Positions 18,019-28,020 are shown, counted from the stretch's first letter. The stretch is DNA of 64,000 nucleotides from Solimonas terrae (GCF_011067135.1 NZ_JAAMOW010000005.1:124001-188000); one strand, 5' to 3'. Made by a program: numbers and translations. The notes: a model not told the origin generated them from the letters alone.

Positions 18019-18956
18019 TGAGTCCGACCCTGTTCGCGTCGATCGTTGCGGCCGCCATCATCGTTTGCGTGCTGGCGATCCTGACGCTGGTCTATTTGCT
18101 GCTGCGAGTCCGTCACGAGAGCCTGCTGCAGCGGCGTGTCGATCCGCAGGCCAGCACCGTGGCCCGCGATTTCGGCGTCGTCGGTACGGCCCCGGTCATC
18201 GAAACGATGGCGCGCAGCGGCAAGGCCATCGAGAAGATGATCGACACGGAGGGCGAGAGCGGCCGATTGATGGTCCAGGCGGGCTGGCGCACCGCCAAGG
18301 CGCGCCTGTTCTGGTATGCCTTCCAGGCGGTTATGCCGGTCCTGCTGTTTGCCGGCGTCGCGGCGTTCTGGACGTTCAGCGAGTCGCCGAAGCGCGGCAT
18401 CCTGGGGCTGCTGTTGCTGATCATCGCGGCCATCCTCAGCTTTCTGGCACCGCGCTGGGTGTTGCGCGCCGCGGCGTCACGGCGTCGTCTGCGGGCGCAA
18501 CACGAGGTGCCGCTTTTCATTCACCTGCTGGTGCTGCTGTTCGAGTCCGGCCTGTCGACACGTCAGGCGCTGGCGAGCATCGTGCGTGAAAGCGGCGGCG
18601 TGCTGCCGGAACTCGGTCACGAGTTCGATATCGTGCTGCGTCAGGTCGACGCCGGTGGCGAACTGGGCGAAGCCCTGAAAACCATGGCCGACATGCTCGA
18701 AGTCGAAGACCTGACGACCGTGCTCGGCGTGCTGCGTCAGGTCGAACGCTACGGCGGCGAACTGCGTGAACCCCTGCTGGAGACGCTGCAGGTCATCGAG
18801 GAACGGCGCGGCTTTGAGCTGCGCGAGAAGGTCAATCAGTTGTCGGGGCGCATGACGGTCGTGATGGTCATGTTCTTCTTTCCGGGGCTGCTGATCTTCG
18901 TTGCCGGGCCGGCGTTTCTCGCCATCATCACCGCGCTGAAGGGAATGAGTGGATAA
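18018..18956 (+). CDS. tadC: Tad inner-membrane platform protein TadC
   Basis: 312 residues, again a T2SSF protein with N-terminal, middle and C-terminal membrane helices and the segment FIHLLVLLFESGLSTRQAL. ATG 18018 follows a GGAGG at 18006-18010 and overlaps the tadB stop, which decides it over an in-frame start at 17913 that lies inside tadB. The 3' end overlaps the tadD GTG start. Confidence 0.92.
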   Translation: MSPTLFASIVAAAIIVCVLAILTLVYLLLRVRHESLLQRRVDPQASTVARDFGVVGTAPVIETMARSGKAIEKMIDTEGESGRLMVQAGWRTAKARLFWYAFQAVMPVLLFAGVAAFWTFSESPKRGILGLLLLIIAAILSFLAPRWVLRAAASRRRLRAQHEVPLFIHLLVLLFESGLSTRQALASIVRESGGVLPELGHEFDIVLRQVDAGGELGEALKTMADMLEVEDLTTVLGVLRQVERYGGELREPLLETLQVIEERRGFELREKVNQLSGRMTVVMVMFFFPGLLIFVAGPAFLAIITALKGMSG

Positions 18957-19650
18957 CAAACGACAAAGCCTGCACCGTAGCGGCGCCGTGCTGATCACGG
19001 TCGCGCTTCTGGCCGGCTGCGCCGGCAGCGGTGGTCGTGGTGACGGCTCCGTCTCGCCGGCGGATCTTGCCGCGACCGACGAGTCGGTTCACGTCGATCT
19101 GATTCGCAAGATGCTCGATCAGCAGCAGTACTACGCGGCGCTCGCGCACATCCAGCAGCAGCAGCGGCTGACGGGCAACAGCGATGACCTGCGCTATCTC
19201 GAAGCGGAGGCGCGTCGTGATCTCGGCCAGTCGGCTGCCGCCGAAGCGCTTTATCGGGGGCTGCTCAATGGTCGTCTGGCCGGTGACGCCTATCACGGCC
19301 TGGGCCTGTTGTACGCGAGCCGCAATCTCAATACGTCCGTGCAGTATCTGCGCGAGGCGACACGGCGCGATCCGACCGACGCCGGTGCCCGCAACGATCT
19401 CGGATACGCGCTGTTGCGTGCGGGACGCTATGCGGAAGCCATGCCGGAATTGTCGACGGCGGTCGAACTCGAACCGAATGACGACAAGTCGCGCAACAAT
19501 CTGTTGCTGCTGTTGATGCTCACCGGTGACGAGGCCGGTGTGAAGCGTGTCGTCGACGAGGCGGGCATCACCCCGGACGTGGTCGCCCGCATGCGCAGCG
19601 ACGCCCGAAATTTGCAGGCCCGCAACGCGGGCTCAGGAGTGAAGAAATGA
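18949..19650 (+). CDS. tadD: TadD-like TPR lipoprotein
   Basis: 233 residues starting with GTG, overlapping the tadC stop. A lipobox LLAGC places the lipidated cysteine at residue 24, and three or so TPR units follow (DAYHGLGLLYASR, DAGARNDLGYALLRAGRYAEA, NDDKSRNNLLLLLML). TadD lipoproteins help secretin assembly in Tad systems. The stop overlaps the start of the next gene by four bases. Confidence 0.9.
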   Translation: MDNKRQSLHRSGAVLITVALLAGCAGSGGRGDGSVSPADLAATDESVHVDLIRKMLDQQQYYAALAHIQQQQRLTGNSDDLRYLEAEARRDLGQSAAAEALYRGLLNGRLAGDAYHGLGLLYASRNLNTSVQYLREATRRDPTDAGARNDLGYALLRAGRYAEAMPELSTAVELEPNDDKSRNNLLLLLMLTGDEAGVKRVVDEAGITPDVVARMRSDARNLQARNAGSGVKK

Positions 19651-19943
19651 AAAAGCTCGTCGTGGTTGTTGCGTGCCTGTTGGCGTCGTCGCCGCTGCTG
19701 GCTCTGGCACAGGCGCAGGGTGCAGCCGATCCCTTGCCGCTGCTTGGTGGCGACACGCGCGCCTGGCTCGATCTGCAGACCAGCCCCGCAGCGCAGGCCG
19801 CCGACGTGCGCCCGGTGCCCGGCGAGGTTGCCGAGCAGGTCTACCAGCGCTACATCAACAGCTTCAAGTATCCGATTCCGGAAACCTTCAAGCGCGACAG
19901 CTTCGTCCAGAATGGCGGCAGCGGTAGCGGCGGCGGCCAGTAA
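19647..19943 (+). CDS. DUF3613 small secreted protein of the Tad operon
   Basis: 98 residues with a signal peptide (cut near LALAQAQG) and the DUF3613 core, including AWLDLQ and PGEVAEQVYQRYINSFKYPI. It ends in a Gly/Ser tail. DUF3613 proteins are found almost only at the end of tad loci; their job is unknown, presumably periplasmic. The ATGA overlap with tadD shows it belongs to the operon. Confidence 0.85.
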   Translation: MKKLVVVVACLLASSPLLALAQAQGAADPLPLLGGDTRAWLDLQTSPAAQAADVRPVPGEVAEQVYQRYINSFKYPIPETFKRDSFVQNGGSGSGGGQ

Positions 19944-19989
19944 GCAGGTGCCCTGGCGACCGGCCGCGGTGCGCATGCTGATCTGAGCA

Positions 19990-22900
19990 ATGTCTGCGGC
20001 CAGCGCAAGGACGCGTTGGAACCGGTCGCGACTGGCGGTCGGACTGCTCGGCTTGCAGGCGGTGCTGTTGCTGGGGCTGGGTATCGCGAGCCTGCTCGGC
20101 GCCAGCAACCTGCAGAGGCGTGCCGCTCAAGGCTTTGTCGAGCAACAGTTGGGGCCGGTCCTGGCGCCGGCATTGCGGCGCCCCCTGCTGGTCCCCGAAA
20201 TCGCAGCGACCGCGCGCGCGCTCCTGCAGCGGCCCTGGGGCCTGCGCCGCGTCGTGCTGACCGATACCGACGGGCTGCTGCTGGCGCGTGCCGGCGACTA
20301 CGATGGCCTCGGTTTGAGTGGCAGCGGTCCGGGTCAGATCATCGAGAACGCCCTGTATGCGCTCGACAGCGTCAGGTTGTCCACGCTGATCCGTGCGCCG
20401 GATGGGCGTGTATTGGGTCGCGCCGCGGTCGACGTGAATACGGTGGCGATTGCCGATATCCATGATCGTGCGCTTGCGCAACTGCGCATCACCGGTTTTG
20501 CGCTGCTGATCCTGGCCTTGCTGGCGGTCGTTGCCGCTGCCTGGCTGTTGCGCCGCACGACGCGACCCGCCGACTGGCGGCAGCGTGCCGACCCGGCCGC
20601 GCCGGCTTCGCGTCCCGAATCGGCCCCCGATCTCAGCGAACTGTTTTTCCGCGAGCGTGCCGGTGGTTTCATGGACGCGCTGGAGACCGGCATCGTCAGC
20701 GCCGATCGCGATGGCCGCGTTCGCTATCTCAACGCCACTGCCGAGCGTTTGACCGGCTGGCCGTTGGCGGCCGCGCGTGGTCGCATGGCGTATTCGGTGG
20801 TGCATCTCGGTGATGCCCAGGGCGCGCCGATGCAGAGTGCGCTCGAGCTTGCCTTGGAGAAGCACGGCGAAGTCCCGGTGCAGAGTGCCTGGTTGCGCGC
20901 ACGCGACGGCAGCCGGCGGCCGGTCGAACTGCAGGCCTGCCTGCTGCGCGACGCGGCCGGCGCCGTCGACGGCGCCGCGATGCTGTGTCGCGACATCACG
21001 CGGTACAACGCGGAACTCGATGGTCTGAAGCGCGAGGCGCGCTTGTCGCAGGCGATCGTCAATCACCTGGAAGAAGGTGTGCTGATGACCGATGCGTCGG
21101 GCGTCGTGCGTTTTGCCAACGCGCGCGCGACGCACATGTTCGGCTACGTGCGCGACGAACTGCAGGGCTTCACGGTCACCAAGCTGATGCCGGTGCCGTT
21201 TCTCAATACGCCCGGGGTCCGTCTCGCGGACTACGTCGGCACGGTCGCCGATCGCGGCGCCATGTCGCTGCCGAAAGTGGTCGGCTGGCGCCGCGATGCC
21301 ACGACGTTTCCGGTGGAGCTGTGGGTGCAGACCCTCAACTTCGATCAATCGACCGGACTGGTCGTGATCGTCCGCGACATCACCGAGCGCCTGCGTGGTG
21401 AAAACCTGGCCAGTCGACTCGGTCGCCTGCTCGATGCATCGGCAGAAGAGGTCTACATCTTCGATGCGCAGAATCTCGCGCTGCTCGAAGTCAATCGCGG
21501 TGCACGCCGCAATCTCGGATTCCGCGCCGAAGCCCTGCTGCGGATGACGCCGCTCGACATCAGTGGCGATCTCGAGGAGAGCGTGTTCCGGCAGTACCTG
21601 CAGCAGCTGCGTGCCGGCGAGCAGGACAGCGTCATGTACCGTTGCCGGCACCGCCGCGGCGACGGCAGCAGCTATCCGGTCGAAGTGCGCCTGAACTTCT
21701 CGCGCGACGAGGTGCCGCCGGTGTTCATGGCGATCGCCGTCGACATCAGCGAACGCCTTGAAGGCGAGGCGCGCCTGGAACAGCTGGCGCACTACGACGC
21801 CCTGACCGGCCTGCCGAATCGCGTGATGCTGCAGGACCGCCTGCAGCAGGCCTGGCTCGCGCAGCAGCGGGGTGGCCGTCTGCTCGGCGTGCTGTTCCTC
21901 GATCTGGATCGTTTCAAGGACATCAACGACCGGCACGGACACGAGGTTGGCGATCTGGTCTTGAAGGCGACCGCCGAGCGCCTGAAGTCGGTGATGCGCG
22001 AATCCGACACGGTCGCGCGCCTGGCCGGCGACGAGTTCGTGATTCTCGCGCCCGGACTGCGATCGCTCGAGGACGCGGCACAGCTGGCGCAGAAGCTCAT
22101 CGACCGCTTCGCGCATCCGCTCGCGATTCCGGGGCTGCATATCGTGTCCCGTCTCAGCGTCGGTGTGACCCTGTATCCGCTCGACGAAAGCGACGGCGAG
22201 ACGCTGCTGCGACACGCCGACATGGCCATGTACGACGCCAAGCAGGCCGGCCGCGGCTGCTACCGGATCTTCACGACCGAGATCGACGCCGACCGCCGCC
22301 GGCGCTTCGATCTCGAACGCGAGATCCACGCGGCCGTCGCACTCAACCAGTTTCACCTGCTGATGGCGCCGATCGTCGATCTCGGCGGTGGTGCGGTCCG
22401 CGCGATTCGCGCCTGCCTGTACTGGGAACATCCCCGCTTCGGTCGCATCGACGAGGACGAACTGCTGCGCGCCGGTGCCCGCGCCGGGCTGATCGGCGAT
22501 CTCGAGCTGTGGCAGATCACGCACGTGTGCGAGCATCATCTGAGTGCCCGGCAACGCGGCTTGCCGGTGCTGCCGTTCATCATCGAGATTTCCGGCTGGC
22601 AGCTGCGCAGCGGCGAATTCGGTCGGCATGTGGAGGAACTGCTGCGGCGCTACGAGGTGCCGGGCGATCGTCTGATACTCGCGCTCAGCCCGGACGGACT
22701 GAGCGAAACCGAGCCGCTGCACGCCGCCAGCGTCGGGCTGCTGGCGCAGGGTGTGCGTCTGGCATTGCGCGATTTCAATCTGCCGCTGCCCGACGCCGGC
22801 GACAAGCCGCTGCAGTTGCTGCTCGCGTCAGCCGAGCTGCTTGCCGACCGGAACGGGATGGCGGAACTGCTGGCCGCCGCTGCCGCGTGTGGTGCGGCGC

Positions 22901-23040
22901 TCGTTGCTGCGCCGGATGACGAGACGGCGCTGCAAAGCTGGCAGGCCGCCGGCGGTCAGTACGCGATCGCGCCGACCGCGGCGATCGAGGCCCACGGCAT
23001 GATCGACTGGCTGGTTGGACGCGAACTGCGGCCTTTGTAG
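19990..23040 (+). CDS. Membrane PAS-GGDEF protein with degenerate EAL domain
   Basis: 1016 residues: membrane helix near 15-35, a periplasmic sensor region to about 155, a second helix near 160-180, three PAS-like domains (about 215-590), a GGDEF domain and an EAL-derived tail. The active loop reads LAGDEF (Ala in place of the first Gly), with an intact inhibitory site RESD five residues upstream, so diguanylate cyclase activity with product inhibition is plausible. The EAL motif is lost (RACLYW at that place), and the later metal motifs read IEISGW and RDFNLP, so no phosphodiesterase activity is expected. It starts 46 bp after the DUF3613 gene and probably links c-di-GMP to pilus use. Confidence 0.88.
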   Translation: MSAASARTRWNRSRLAVGLLGLQAVLLLGLGIASLLGASNLQRRAAQGFVEQQLGPVLAPALRRPLLVPEIAATARALLQRPWGLRRVVLTDTDGLLLARAGDYDGLGLSGSGPGQIIENALYALDSVRLSTLIRAPDGRVLGRAAVDVNTVAIADIHDRALAQLRITGFALLILALLAVVAAAWLLRRTTRPADWRQRADPAAPASRPESAPDLSELFFRERAGGFMDALETGIVSADRDGRVRYLNATAERLTGWPLAAARGRMAYSVVHLGDAQGAPMQSALELALEKHGEVPVQSAWLRARDGSRRPVELQACLLRDAAGAVDGAAMLCRDITRYNAELDGLKREARLSQAIVNHLEEGVLMTDASGVVRFANARATHMFGYVRDELQGFTVTKLMPVPFLNTPGVRLADYVGTVADRGAMSLPKVVGWRRDATTFPVELWVQTLNFDQSTGLVVIVRDITERLRGENLASRLGRLLDASAEEVYIFDAQNLALLEVNRGARRNLGFRAEALLRMTPLDISGDLEESVFRQYLQQLRAGEQDSVMYRCRHRRGDGSSYPVEVRLNFSRDEVPPVFMAIAVDISERLEGEARLEQLAHYDALTGLPNRVMLQDRLQQAWLAQQRGGRLLGVLFLDLDRFKDINDRHGHEVGDLVLKATAERLKSVMRESDTVARLAGDEFVILAPGLRSLEDAAQLAQKLIDRFAHPLAIPGLHIVSRLSVGVTLYPLDESDGETLLRHADMAMYDAKQAGRGCYRIFTTEIDADRRRRFDLEREIHAAVALNQFHLLMAPIVDLGGGAVRAIRACLYWEHPRFGRIDEDELLRAGARAGLIGDLELWQITHVCEHHLSARQRGLPVLPFIIEISGWQLRSGEFGRHVEELLRRYEVPGDRLILALSPDGLSETEPLHAASVGLLAQGVRLALRDFNLPLPDAGDKPLQLLLASAELLADRNGMAELLAAAAACGAALVAAPDDETALQSWQAAGGQYAIAPTAAIEAHGMIDWLVGRELRPL

Positions 23041-23249
23041 GTCCTGCCTCTGCGCCGTGGGGTCGCAGCGGCCCCGCACATGGTTTTGACGGCGAATTGC
23101 CGTATATTGGCGACCGTAGAGGAAATCCCCGACTCGACGCGAGGCGTATTGCCGCCGTTTGCGCCATGGACAGGGTGTTCCGCGACTGTCAGTCCGTTGT
23201 CGCGCAGCCGGGCGCGGTGTCTCCGGCCATTGCATAGGCGTTTCAGAAC
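23041..23249 (+). promoter_or_regulatory. Leader of the desaturase gene with an inverted repeat
   Basis: 209 bp without a gene. ACGGC-GAATT-GCCGT at 23089-23103 is an inverted repeat with 5-bp arms, directly followed by TATATT (23103-23108), a good -10 box. TTGACG at 23086-23091 is too close to be its -35. The palindrome overlapping the presumed core promoter suggests an operator. A short GC hairpin near 23056-23080 could end the upstream transcript. Confidence 0.35.
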
Positions 23250-24239
23250 ATGACCAGACTCCGCCCTCAGGTTCCCCGCGAAGATTTGATGCGCCTGATG
23301 CAGTTCCGGCCGGTCTATACGCACGCCAAGATCCTGCTGTTCATCGCGATCATGGTAATGCTCGGCTACATCGTCTGGACCACCGACTCCACCTGGCTGC
23401 GCTGGACCGCGTATGTCGGTCTGGGCTACATGCAGATGAGCATGGTGACGTTCATGCATGACGCCACGCACAACGTGCTGTTCGAGCCACGCTGGGAGAA
23501 CTGGGCGTTCGGCATCATCGCGATGACACCGCTGCTGGCCTCGTTCGTGGCCTTCAAGGAAGATCATCTCGAACATCACCGTTACAACCGCTCGTATCAG
23601 GATCCGGACGCGTTCACGATGGGCAAGCGGGGTCCGCTCGATTTCCTGCTGTTCTACGGATACATCGCAGCCAGCGCGCTGCTCAGCTTCCTGCATTTCA
23701 ATCTGCTGTACCCGATCGGCAAGTTCGACCGCCGCAACTGGGCGATCCACATCGGCGAGACGCTGTTCAAGGTCGTCGTCTACGCCATCCTCCTGACCTG
23801 GGCCGCGCACAATGGTGTGCTCGACAAGACCCTCGGACTGGTGCTGTATCCGATCCTGTTCTTCTCGTTCTTCAACGCGATGCGCTTCATTTCCGAGCAC
23901 TACGAGACGCCGTGGAACGAGGGCAAGCTGACCGGCACTCGCACGGTCATTTCCAACCCGGTGCACTCGTGGTTCTGGAACAACATCAACTGGCATATCG
24001 GCCATCACGTGTTTCCGCGCGTGCCGTATTACAACCTGGTGGAACTGCACAAGCTGATCGAACCCGACATCGACGGCCTTGGCGCGCTGGTCGACAAGAG
24101 CTATATCGCCGTGTTTCTCAGTGCGCTCTGGCGTGGTCCCGAATCGGAGCCGCGACTCGCGCACTTCCTGCAGCAGCGCGGGCGTGTGCGCAAGCGTGCC
24201 GAGGTGCTGGCACGGCTGCCGAGGGTGTCGAGTACCTGA
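23250..24239 (+). CDS. Membrane fatty-acid desaturase-family enzyme
   Basis: 329 residues with the di-iron histidine boxes of membrane desaturases: HDATH (70-74), HLEHH (106-110) and HIGHH (249-253), plus another His at 217, between hydrophobic helix pairs (about 25-60, 83-103, 133-155, 172-212). Such enzymes use O2 and electrons to desaturate or hydroxylate acyl chains or carotenoids; the substrate cannot be fixed from sequence. It stands alone with its own leader, convergent with the stress-protein gene. It is separate from, but could modify lipids alongside, the anaerobic-type synthase at the left edge. Confidence 0.85.
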   Translation: MTRLRPQVPREDLMRLMQFRPVYTHAKILLFIAIMVMLGYIVWTTDSTWLRWTAYVGLGYMQMSMVTFMHDATHNVLFEPRWENWAFGIIAMTPLLASFVAFKEDHLEHHRYNRSYQDPDAFTMGKRGPLDFLLFYGYIAASALLSFLHFNLLYPIGKFDRRNWAIHIGETLFKVVVYAILLTWAAHNGVLDKTLGLVLYPILFFSFFNAMRFISEHYETPWNEGKLTGTRTVISNPVHSWFWNNINWHIGHHVFPRVPYYNLVELHKLIEPDIDGLGALVDKSYIAVFLSALWRGPESEPRLAHFLQQRGRVRKRAEVLARLPRVSST

Positions 24240-24308
24240 GACTGCCGGGAAGCCGTAACGCGACAGCACGCAGGCTATGCCGGCGCGCCGGTCGATGCCG
24301 ACAGCGGC

Positions 24309-24740
24309 CTAGCCGACGTGTACCGCGAGCACGTCGCAGCGTGCCCGGGTGATGACGTTTTCCTCGGTGTGGTTGAACCACGCGGCGAGGCCGTGACGCG
24401 GCTGATGGCCCAGCACGATGAGGTCGATCTGCAGGGCTTCGGCCAGTTGCTGGATCTGCGGCGTCACAGGGCCGGTTGCGGTGTGCACGTTTTCGGCGGC
24501 GATCGAGCATTCGGCACAGATCGCCTCCAGCTGCTGGCGCGACTGCTGTTCGAGTTGCTGGGTCAGATCGACCGGCGCGGTCATCAGCAGTTCACCGCTT
24601 TCGATCGGGATGTACTCGACCACGTGCAGCACCGACAATCGCGCGCCGAACAGTTCGGCAAGCGCACAGGCGCGCTTCAAGACCAGGCGTCCGCTCTGGT
24701 CCAACGCCAATGCGACGAGAATATGGTTGTAGGTCGCCAT
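24309..24740 (-). CDS. Universal stress protein, UspA family
   Basis: 143 residues, a single Usp domain. The N-terminus YNHILVALALDQSG and the C-terminal part DLIVLGHQPRHG...ARCDVLAVHV match UspA; the nucleotide-binding loop G-2x-G-9x-G(S/T) is only partly kept, so it may be of the non-ATP-binding type. Cytoplasmic, role in stress survival. It lies next to rsmA on the same strand, where apaG-apaH sit in many relatives. Confidence 0.9.
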   Translation of the reverse strand: MATYNHILVALALDQSGRLVLKRACALAELFGARLSVLHVVEYIPIESGELLMTAPVDLTQQLEQQSRQQLEAICAECSIAAENVHTATGPVTPQIQQLAEALQIDLIVLGHQPRHGLAAWFNHTEENVITRARCDVLAVHVG

Positions 24741-24793
24741 CCGCTGCCTCCCGCCTGAGCCCTGGGCTCATTGTCGGCTGCTGCCGCCGAACG

Positions 24794-25585
24794 TCAACCG
24801 GCGGCACCCAGGCGGTTGGCGAGACGTGCGAAATCGCGGGCCTGCAGGCGCTCGGCACGCAGCCCCGGATCGATGTCGGCGGCGCGGATCTGCTCGACGC
24901 TGCAGAGCCCCTTGAGCGCGTTCGACAGAGTCTTGCGGCGTTGCGAAAACGCCTGTGCGACGACCCGGTCGAACAGCGTCAGATCGTCGATCGCGAAGTC
25001 AGGTGCGCGCGGCTTCAGGCGGACGATCGCCGAATCGACCTTCGGTGCCGGGCTGAAGGCACCGGGGCCGACATTGAACAGATGCGCGACTTCGCAGCGC
25101 GCTGCAAGCGCGACGCTGAGCCGGCCGTAGGCTTCCTCGCCAGCGCTCGCCGACATGCGCTCGACGACTTCCTTCTGCAGCATGAAGTGCATGTCGGTCA
25201 CCGCTTCGCTCTGCGCCAGCAGATGGAACAGCAGTGGCGTCGAGATGTTGTACGGCAGGTTGCCGACCAGCCGCAGCTTGTGGCCCGCGACCGCGAACTG
25301 GCGGTAATCGACGCCGAGCGCGTCGGCCTGGGTGATCATCAGGCCCGGTGCGTTGCCGCAGATCGCGAGCAGTCGCGGAATCACGTCCCGGTCGATTTCG
25401 ACAACGTGCAGCTGCCCGAGCTTTTCCAGCAGGGGCACGGTCAGTGCGCCGAGGCCGGGGCCGATCTCGACCACGGTTTCGCCGCCCTGCGGATGGATCG
25501 CCCGAATGATGCGGGCGATGACCTGCGGATCATGCAGGAAATTCTGGCCGAAGCGCTTCTTGGCCTGATGCGCGGATTCGCTCAT
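24794..25585 (-). CDS. rsmA: 16S rRNA (adenine-N6)-dimethyltransferase RsmA/KsgA
   Basis: 263 residues. It dimethylates A1518 and A1519 of 16S rRNA in late 30S assembly. Family motifs: [11 protein letters not shown] at the start, the SAM site [12 protein letters not shown], and the catalytic NLPYNIST. The start overlaps the pdxA stop (25582-25585), the usual pdxA-rsmA coupling. Confidence 0.97.
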   Translation of the reverse strand: MSESAHQAKKRFGQNFLHDPQVIARIIRAIHPQGGETVVEIGPGLGALTVPLLEKLGQLHVVEIDRDVIPRLLAICGNAPGLMITQADALGVDYRQFAVAGHKLRLVGNLPYNISTPLLFHLLAQSEAVTDMHFMLQKEVVERMSASAGEEAYGRLSVALAARCEVAHLFNVGPGAFSPAPKVDSAIVRLKPRAPDFAIDDLTLFDRVVAQAFSQRRKTLSNALKGLCSVEQIRAADIDPGLRAERLQARDFARLANRLGAAG

Positions 25586-26565
25586 GGCGATGCCAGCTCG
25601 ATCGCCAGCAGCAGCGCGGCATGCAGGCTGCCGGCGTCGGCCTTGCCGCTCCCGGCGAGATCGAGTGCGGTGCCGTGATCGACCGACGTACGGATGATCG
25701 GCAGACCGAGCGTGACGTTGACGGCTTCGCCGAAACCGGCGTACTTGAGCACCGGCAGGCCCTGATCGTGGTACATCGCCAGCACGGCATCGGCATGCGC
25801 GAGATGCCTGGCGGTGAACAGGGTGTCGGCGGGCAACGGGCCGATCGCATCGATTCCGGCCGCCCGCGCCGCCGCCAGCGCCGGTTGCATGATGTCGATT
25901 TCCTCGCGGCCGAGGTGGCCGGATTCGCCGGCATGCGGATTGAGTCCGCAGACCAGAATGCGTGGCCTCGCGATGCCGAAGCGGCGACGCAGATCGGTAT
26001 CGAGGATCGCCAGCGTGGCCTGCAGCCGCTCGCGGTCGAGCGCATCGGCGACCGCGCGCAACGGCAGGTGCGTGGTCAGCAGCGCGACACGCAGCGTGCC
26101 CGCCACCAGCATCATCACCGGCAGCGCCGCACCGGTACGCTCGGCCAGGAATTCGGTGTGACCGGAGAACGCGATGCCGGCGTCGTTGATCACGCTTTTC
26201 TGCACGGGACCGGTTACCAGCGCCTGCGCGAGGCCGTGCCGACAGGCGTCGGCGGCCTGCCGCAGCGTCTCGAGCACATAGCCGGCGTTGCGCACATCGA
26301 GCCTGCCGGCGCTGGCCGGCGCGGCGAGCGGTACCGGCAGCAGGCGCAACTCGCCGCCCGCGCCGGGCTGCGCGGTGGCCTGCAGATCGGCGGGCAGGAT
26401 GCGCAGCGGCAGTCCGAGACGGGCGGCGCGTTCCTGCAGGAGGCCAGCGTCGGCGACCGCCACCAGCTCGACCGGCCAGGCCCGCTGCGCCATCGCGCAG
26501 ACCAGATCCGGGCCGACGCCGGCCGGCTCGCCCGGCGTGACGACGATGCGTATGGTCGTGCTCAC
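25582..26565 (-). CDS. pdxA: 4-hydroxythreonine-4-phosphate dehydrogenase PdxA
   Basis: About 327 residues. It oxidises 4-phosphohydroxy-L-threonine in de novo pyridoxal phosphate synthesis. Visible family segments are [13 protein letters not shown] at the start, [33 protein letters not shown] (metal and substrate site) and [15 protein letters not shown] 26565 places the conserved N-terminus correctly; a TTG at 26583 would add six residues. It lies between surA and rsmA, as in most gammaproteobacteria. Confidence 0.95.
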   Translation of the reverse strand: MSTTIRIVVTPGEPAGVGPDLVCAMAQRAWPVELVAVADAGLLQERAARLGLPLRILPADLQATAQPGAGGELRLLPVPLAAPASAGRLDVRNAGYVLETLRQAADACRHGLAQALVTGPVQKSVINDAGIAFSGHTEFLAERTGAALPVMMLVAGTLRVALLTTHLPLRAVADALDRERLQATLAILDTDLRRRFGIARPRILVCGLNPHAGESGHLGREEIDIMQPALAAARAAGIDAIGPLPADTLFTARHLAHADAVLAMYHDQGLPVLKYAGFGEAVNVTLGLPIIRTSVDHGTALDLAGSGKADAGSLHAALLLAIELASP

Positions 26566-26595
26566 CGCGCGGATCGCACGCAAACCGGCGAGTGG

Positions 26596-27933
26596 CTACT
26601 GCAGCTGTTTGGCCGCTTCGGCATCCGACGGAATGCGATATTCGATATAGGCTTCGTTGCGCAGGCGACGCAGCCAGATGTCGTATTCCTCGGCCGATTT
26701 GCGGGTGCCGATTGCAGTCCGTGCGCGGGCACGCTTCTGCTCGTCGGTGACATCACGTTCGCGGCGTTCCAGCAGCTGCGCGACGTGCCAGCCGAACTGC
26801 GTGCGGAACGGCTCGGAAATCTCGTTCGGCTGCAGCTGGTCGAGGCGCGACTGGAATTCCGGCACGAACACGCCCGGCGGCTGGAAGCCGAGGTCGCCAC
26901 CGCTGTTCTTGGAGCCCGGATCGTCGGAAAACTCCTTCGCCAGTTTGGCGAAGTCTTCGCCCGCCTTGAGGCGGTTGTAGATGTCGCGCGCCTGCGCCCG
27001 CGCCTGATCGTCATCGCGGATCGCGTTGGTCTGGATCAGGATGTGGCGGGCATGGGTCTCGGTGACGGTCTTGCGCTCGTCGCCGCCGCGTACATCGGTG
27101 AGCTTGATGATGTGATAGCCACTGCCGGTCTCGAAGACGTCGCTGACCTGACCCTTGTCGAGCTTGGCGGCGATGTTGGCGAACACCGCCGGCAGATCGG
27201 CGCCCTTGCGCCAGTCGAGATCACCACCCTGCAGGGCCTGCTGGCCGTTCGAATTGGCGATCGCCAGCTGCGCGAAGTCCTCGCCGTTCTTGATGCGCTT
27301 GAGCAGCTCGTCGGCCTTGCTGCGTGCCTGGTCACGGACTTTCTGACTGGCGCCGTCGGGGACGATGATGAGGATGTCGGAAAGACGGTATTCCTTGTCG
27401 CTGTTGGCGCCGGCGCTGCTCAGGAAGGCGTCGATGTCCGGTTCGGTGACGACGACGCGGCTGTCGACTTCCTTGTTGCGCAGGCGCTGGATCGTGACTT
27501 CGTTGCGGATCTGTTCGCGCAGTGCCAGGTAGTCGAGACCGTCGCCGCGCACTGCTTCGGCAAACGCCGACAGCGTCATGCCGTTCTGCTTGGCGATGTT
27601 GGTCATGACGTCATTGAGCTCGCGGTCGTCGACGCGGATGCCTTCCTGCTCGGCGCGCTGGGTCTGCACGCGAGTCAGGATCAGCCGCTCCAGTACCTGT
27701 GCACGCAGCACGTCTTCCGGCGGCGCGGCAAGCTGGCGTTTGGCGATTTGCGAGCGTGCGTCGTCCATCGCCTGTTCGAGTTCGCTCTGCAGGATGGTGC
27801 CGTCGTTGACCACGACGATGATGCGATCGAGCGTCTGCGGCTCGGCCTGCGCGCTCTGCGCCAGACCGAGGCCGGCGCTCAGCGCGAGCATGAATGAAAA
27901 CACGGGGCGCAGCAGATGCGGACGCAGCGACAT
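26596..27933 (-). CDS. surA: Periplasmic chaperone/peptidyl-prolyl isomerase SurA
   Basis: 445 residues: signal peptide cut near QSAQAEP, an N-terminal chaperone domain (LDRIIVVVNDGTILQSELE), two parvulin domains (about 185-280 with ALQGGDLDWRKGADLP, and 295-390 with SGGDLGFQPPGVFVPEF) and a C-terminal helix. SurA escorts outer-membrane proteins, including LptD, to the BAM complex. It lies 87 bp downstream of lptD on the same strand. Confidence 0.96.
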   Translation of the reverse strand: MSLRPHLLRPVFSFMLALSAGLGLAQSAQAEPQTLDRIIVVVNDGTILQSELEQAMDDARSQIAKRQLAAPPEDVLRAQVLERLILTRVQTQRAEQEGIRVDDRELNDVMTNIAKQNGMTLSAFAEAVRGDGLDYLALREQIRNEVTIQRLRNKEVDSRVVVTEPDIDAFLSSAGANSDKEYRLSDILIIVPDGASQKVRDQARSKADELLKRIKNGEDFAQLAIANSNGQQALQGGDLDWRKGADLPAVFANIAAKLDKGQVSDVFETGSGYHIIKLTDVRGGDERKTVTETHARHILIQTNAIRDDDQARAQARDIYNRLKAGEDFAKLAKEFSDDPGSKNSGGDLGFQPPGVFVPEFQSRLDQLQPNEISEPFRTQFGWHVAQLLERRERDVTDEQKRARARTAIGTRKSAEEYDIWLRRLRNEAYIEYRIPSDAEAAKQLQ

Positions 27934-28020
27934 GGCGGAAACCGGAAGAAATGTAGGGAATGCAGTGGCGGATTATCGCTCAGGCCGCCGGTAAACGGGG
28001 CTCAGGCGGTTCGCGACCGC

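Noticed and set aside
19888-22722. Minus-strand open frame of 944 codons
   Set aside because: Antisense to the GGDEF protein, whose motifs are on the plus strand.
25621-27897. Plus-strand open frame of 758 codons
   Set aside because: Antisense to pdxA and surA; no recognisable domains.
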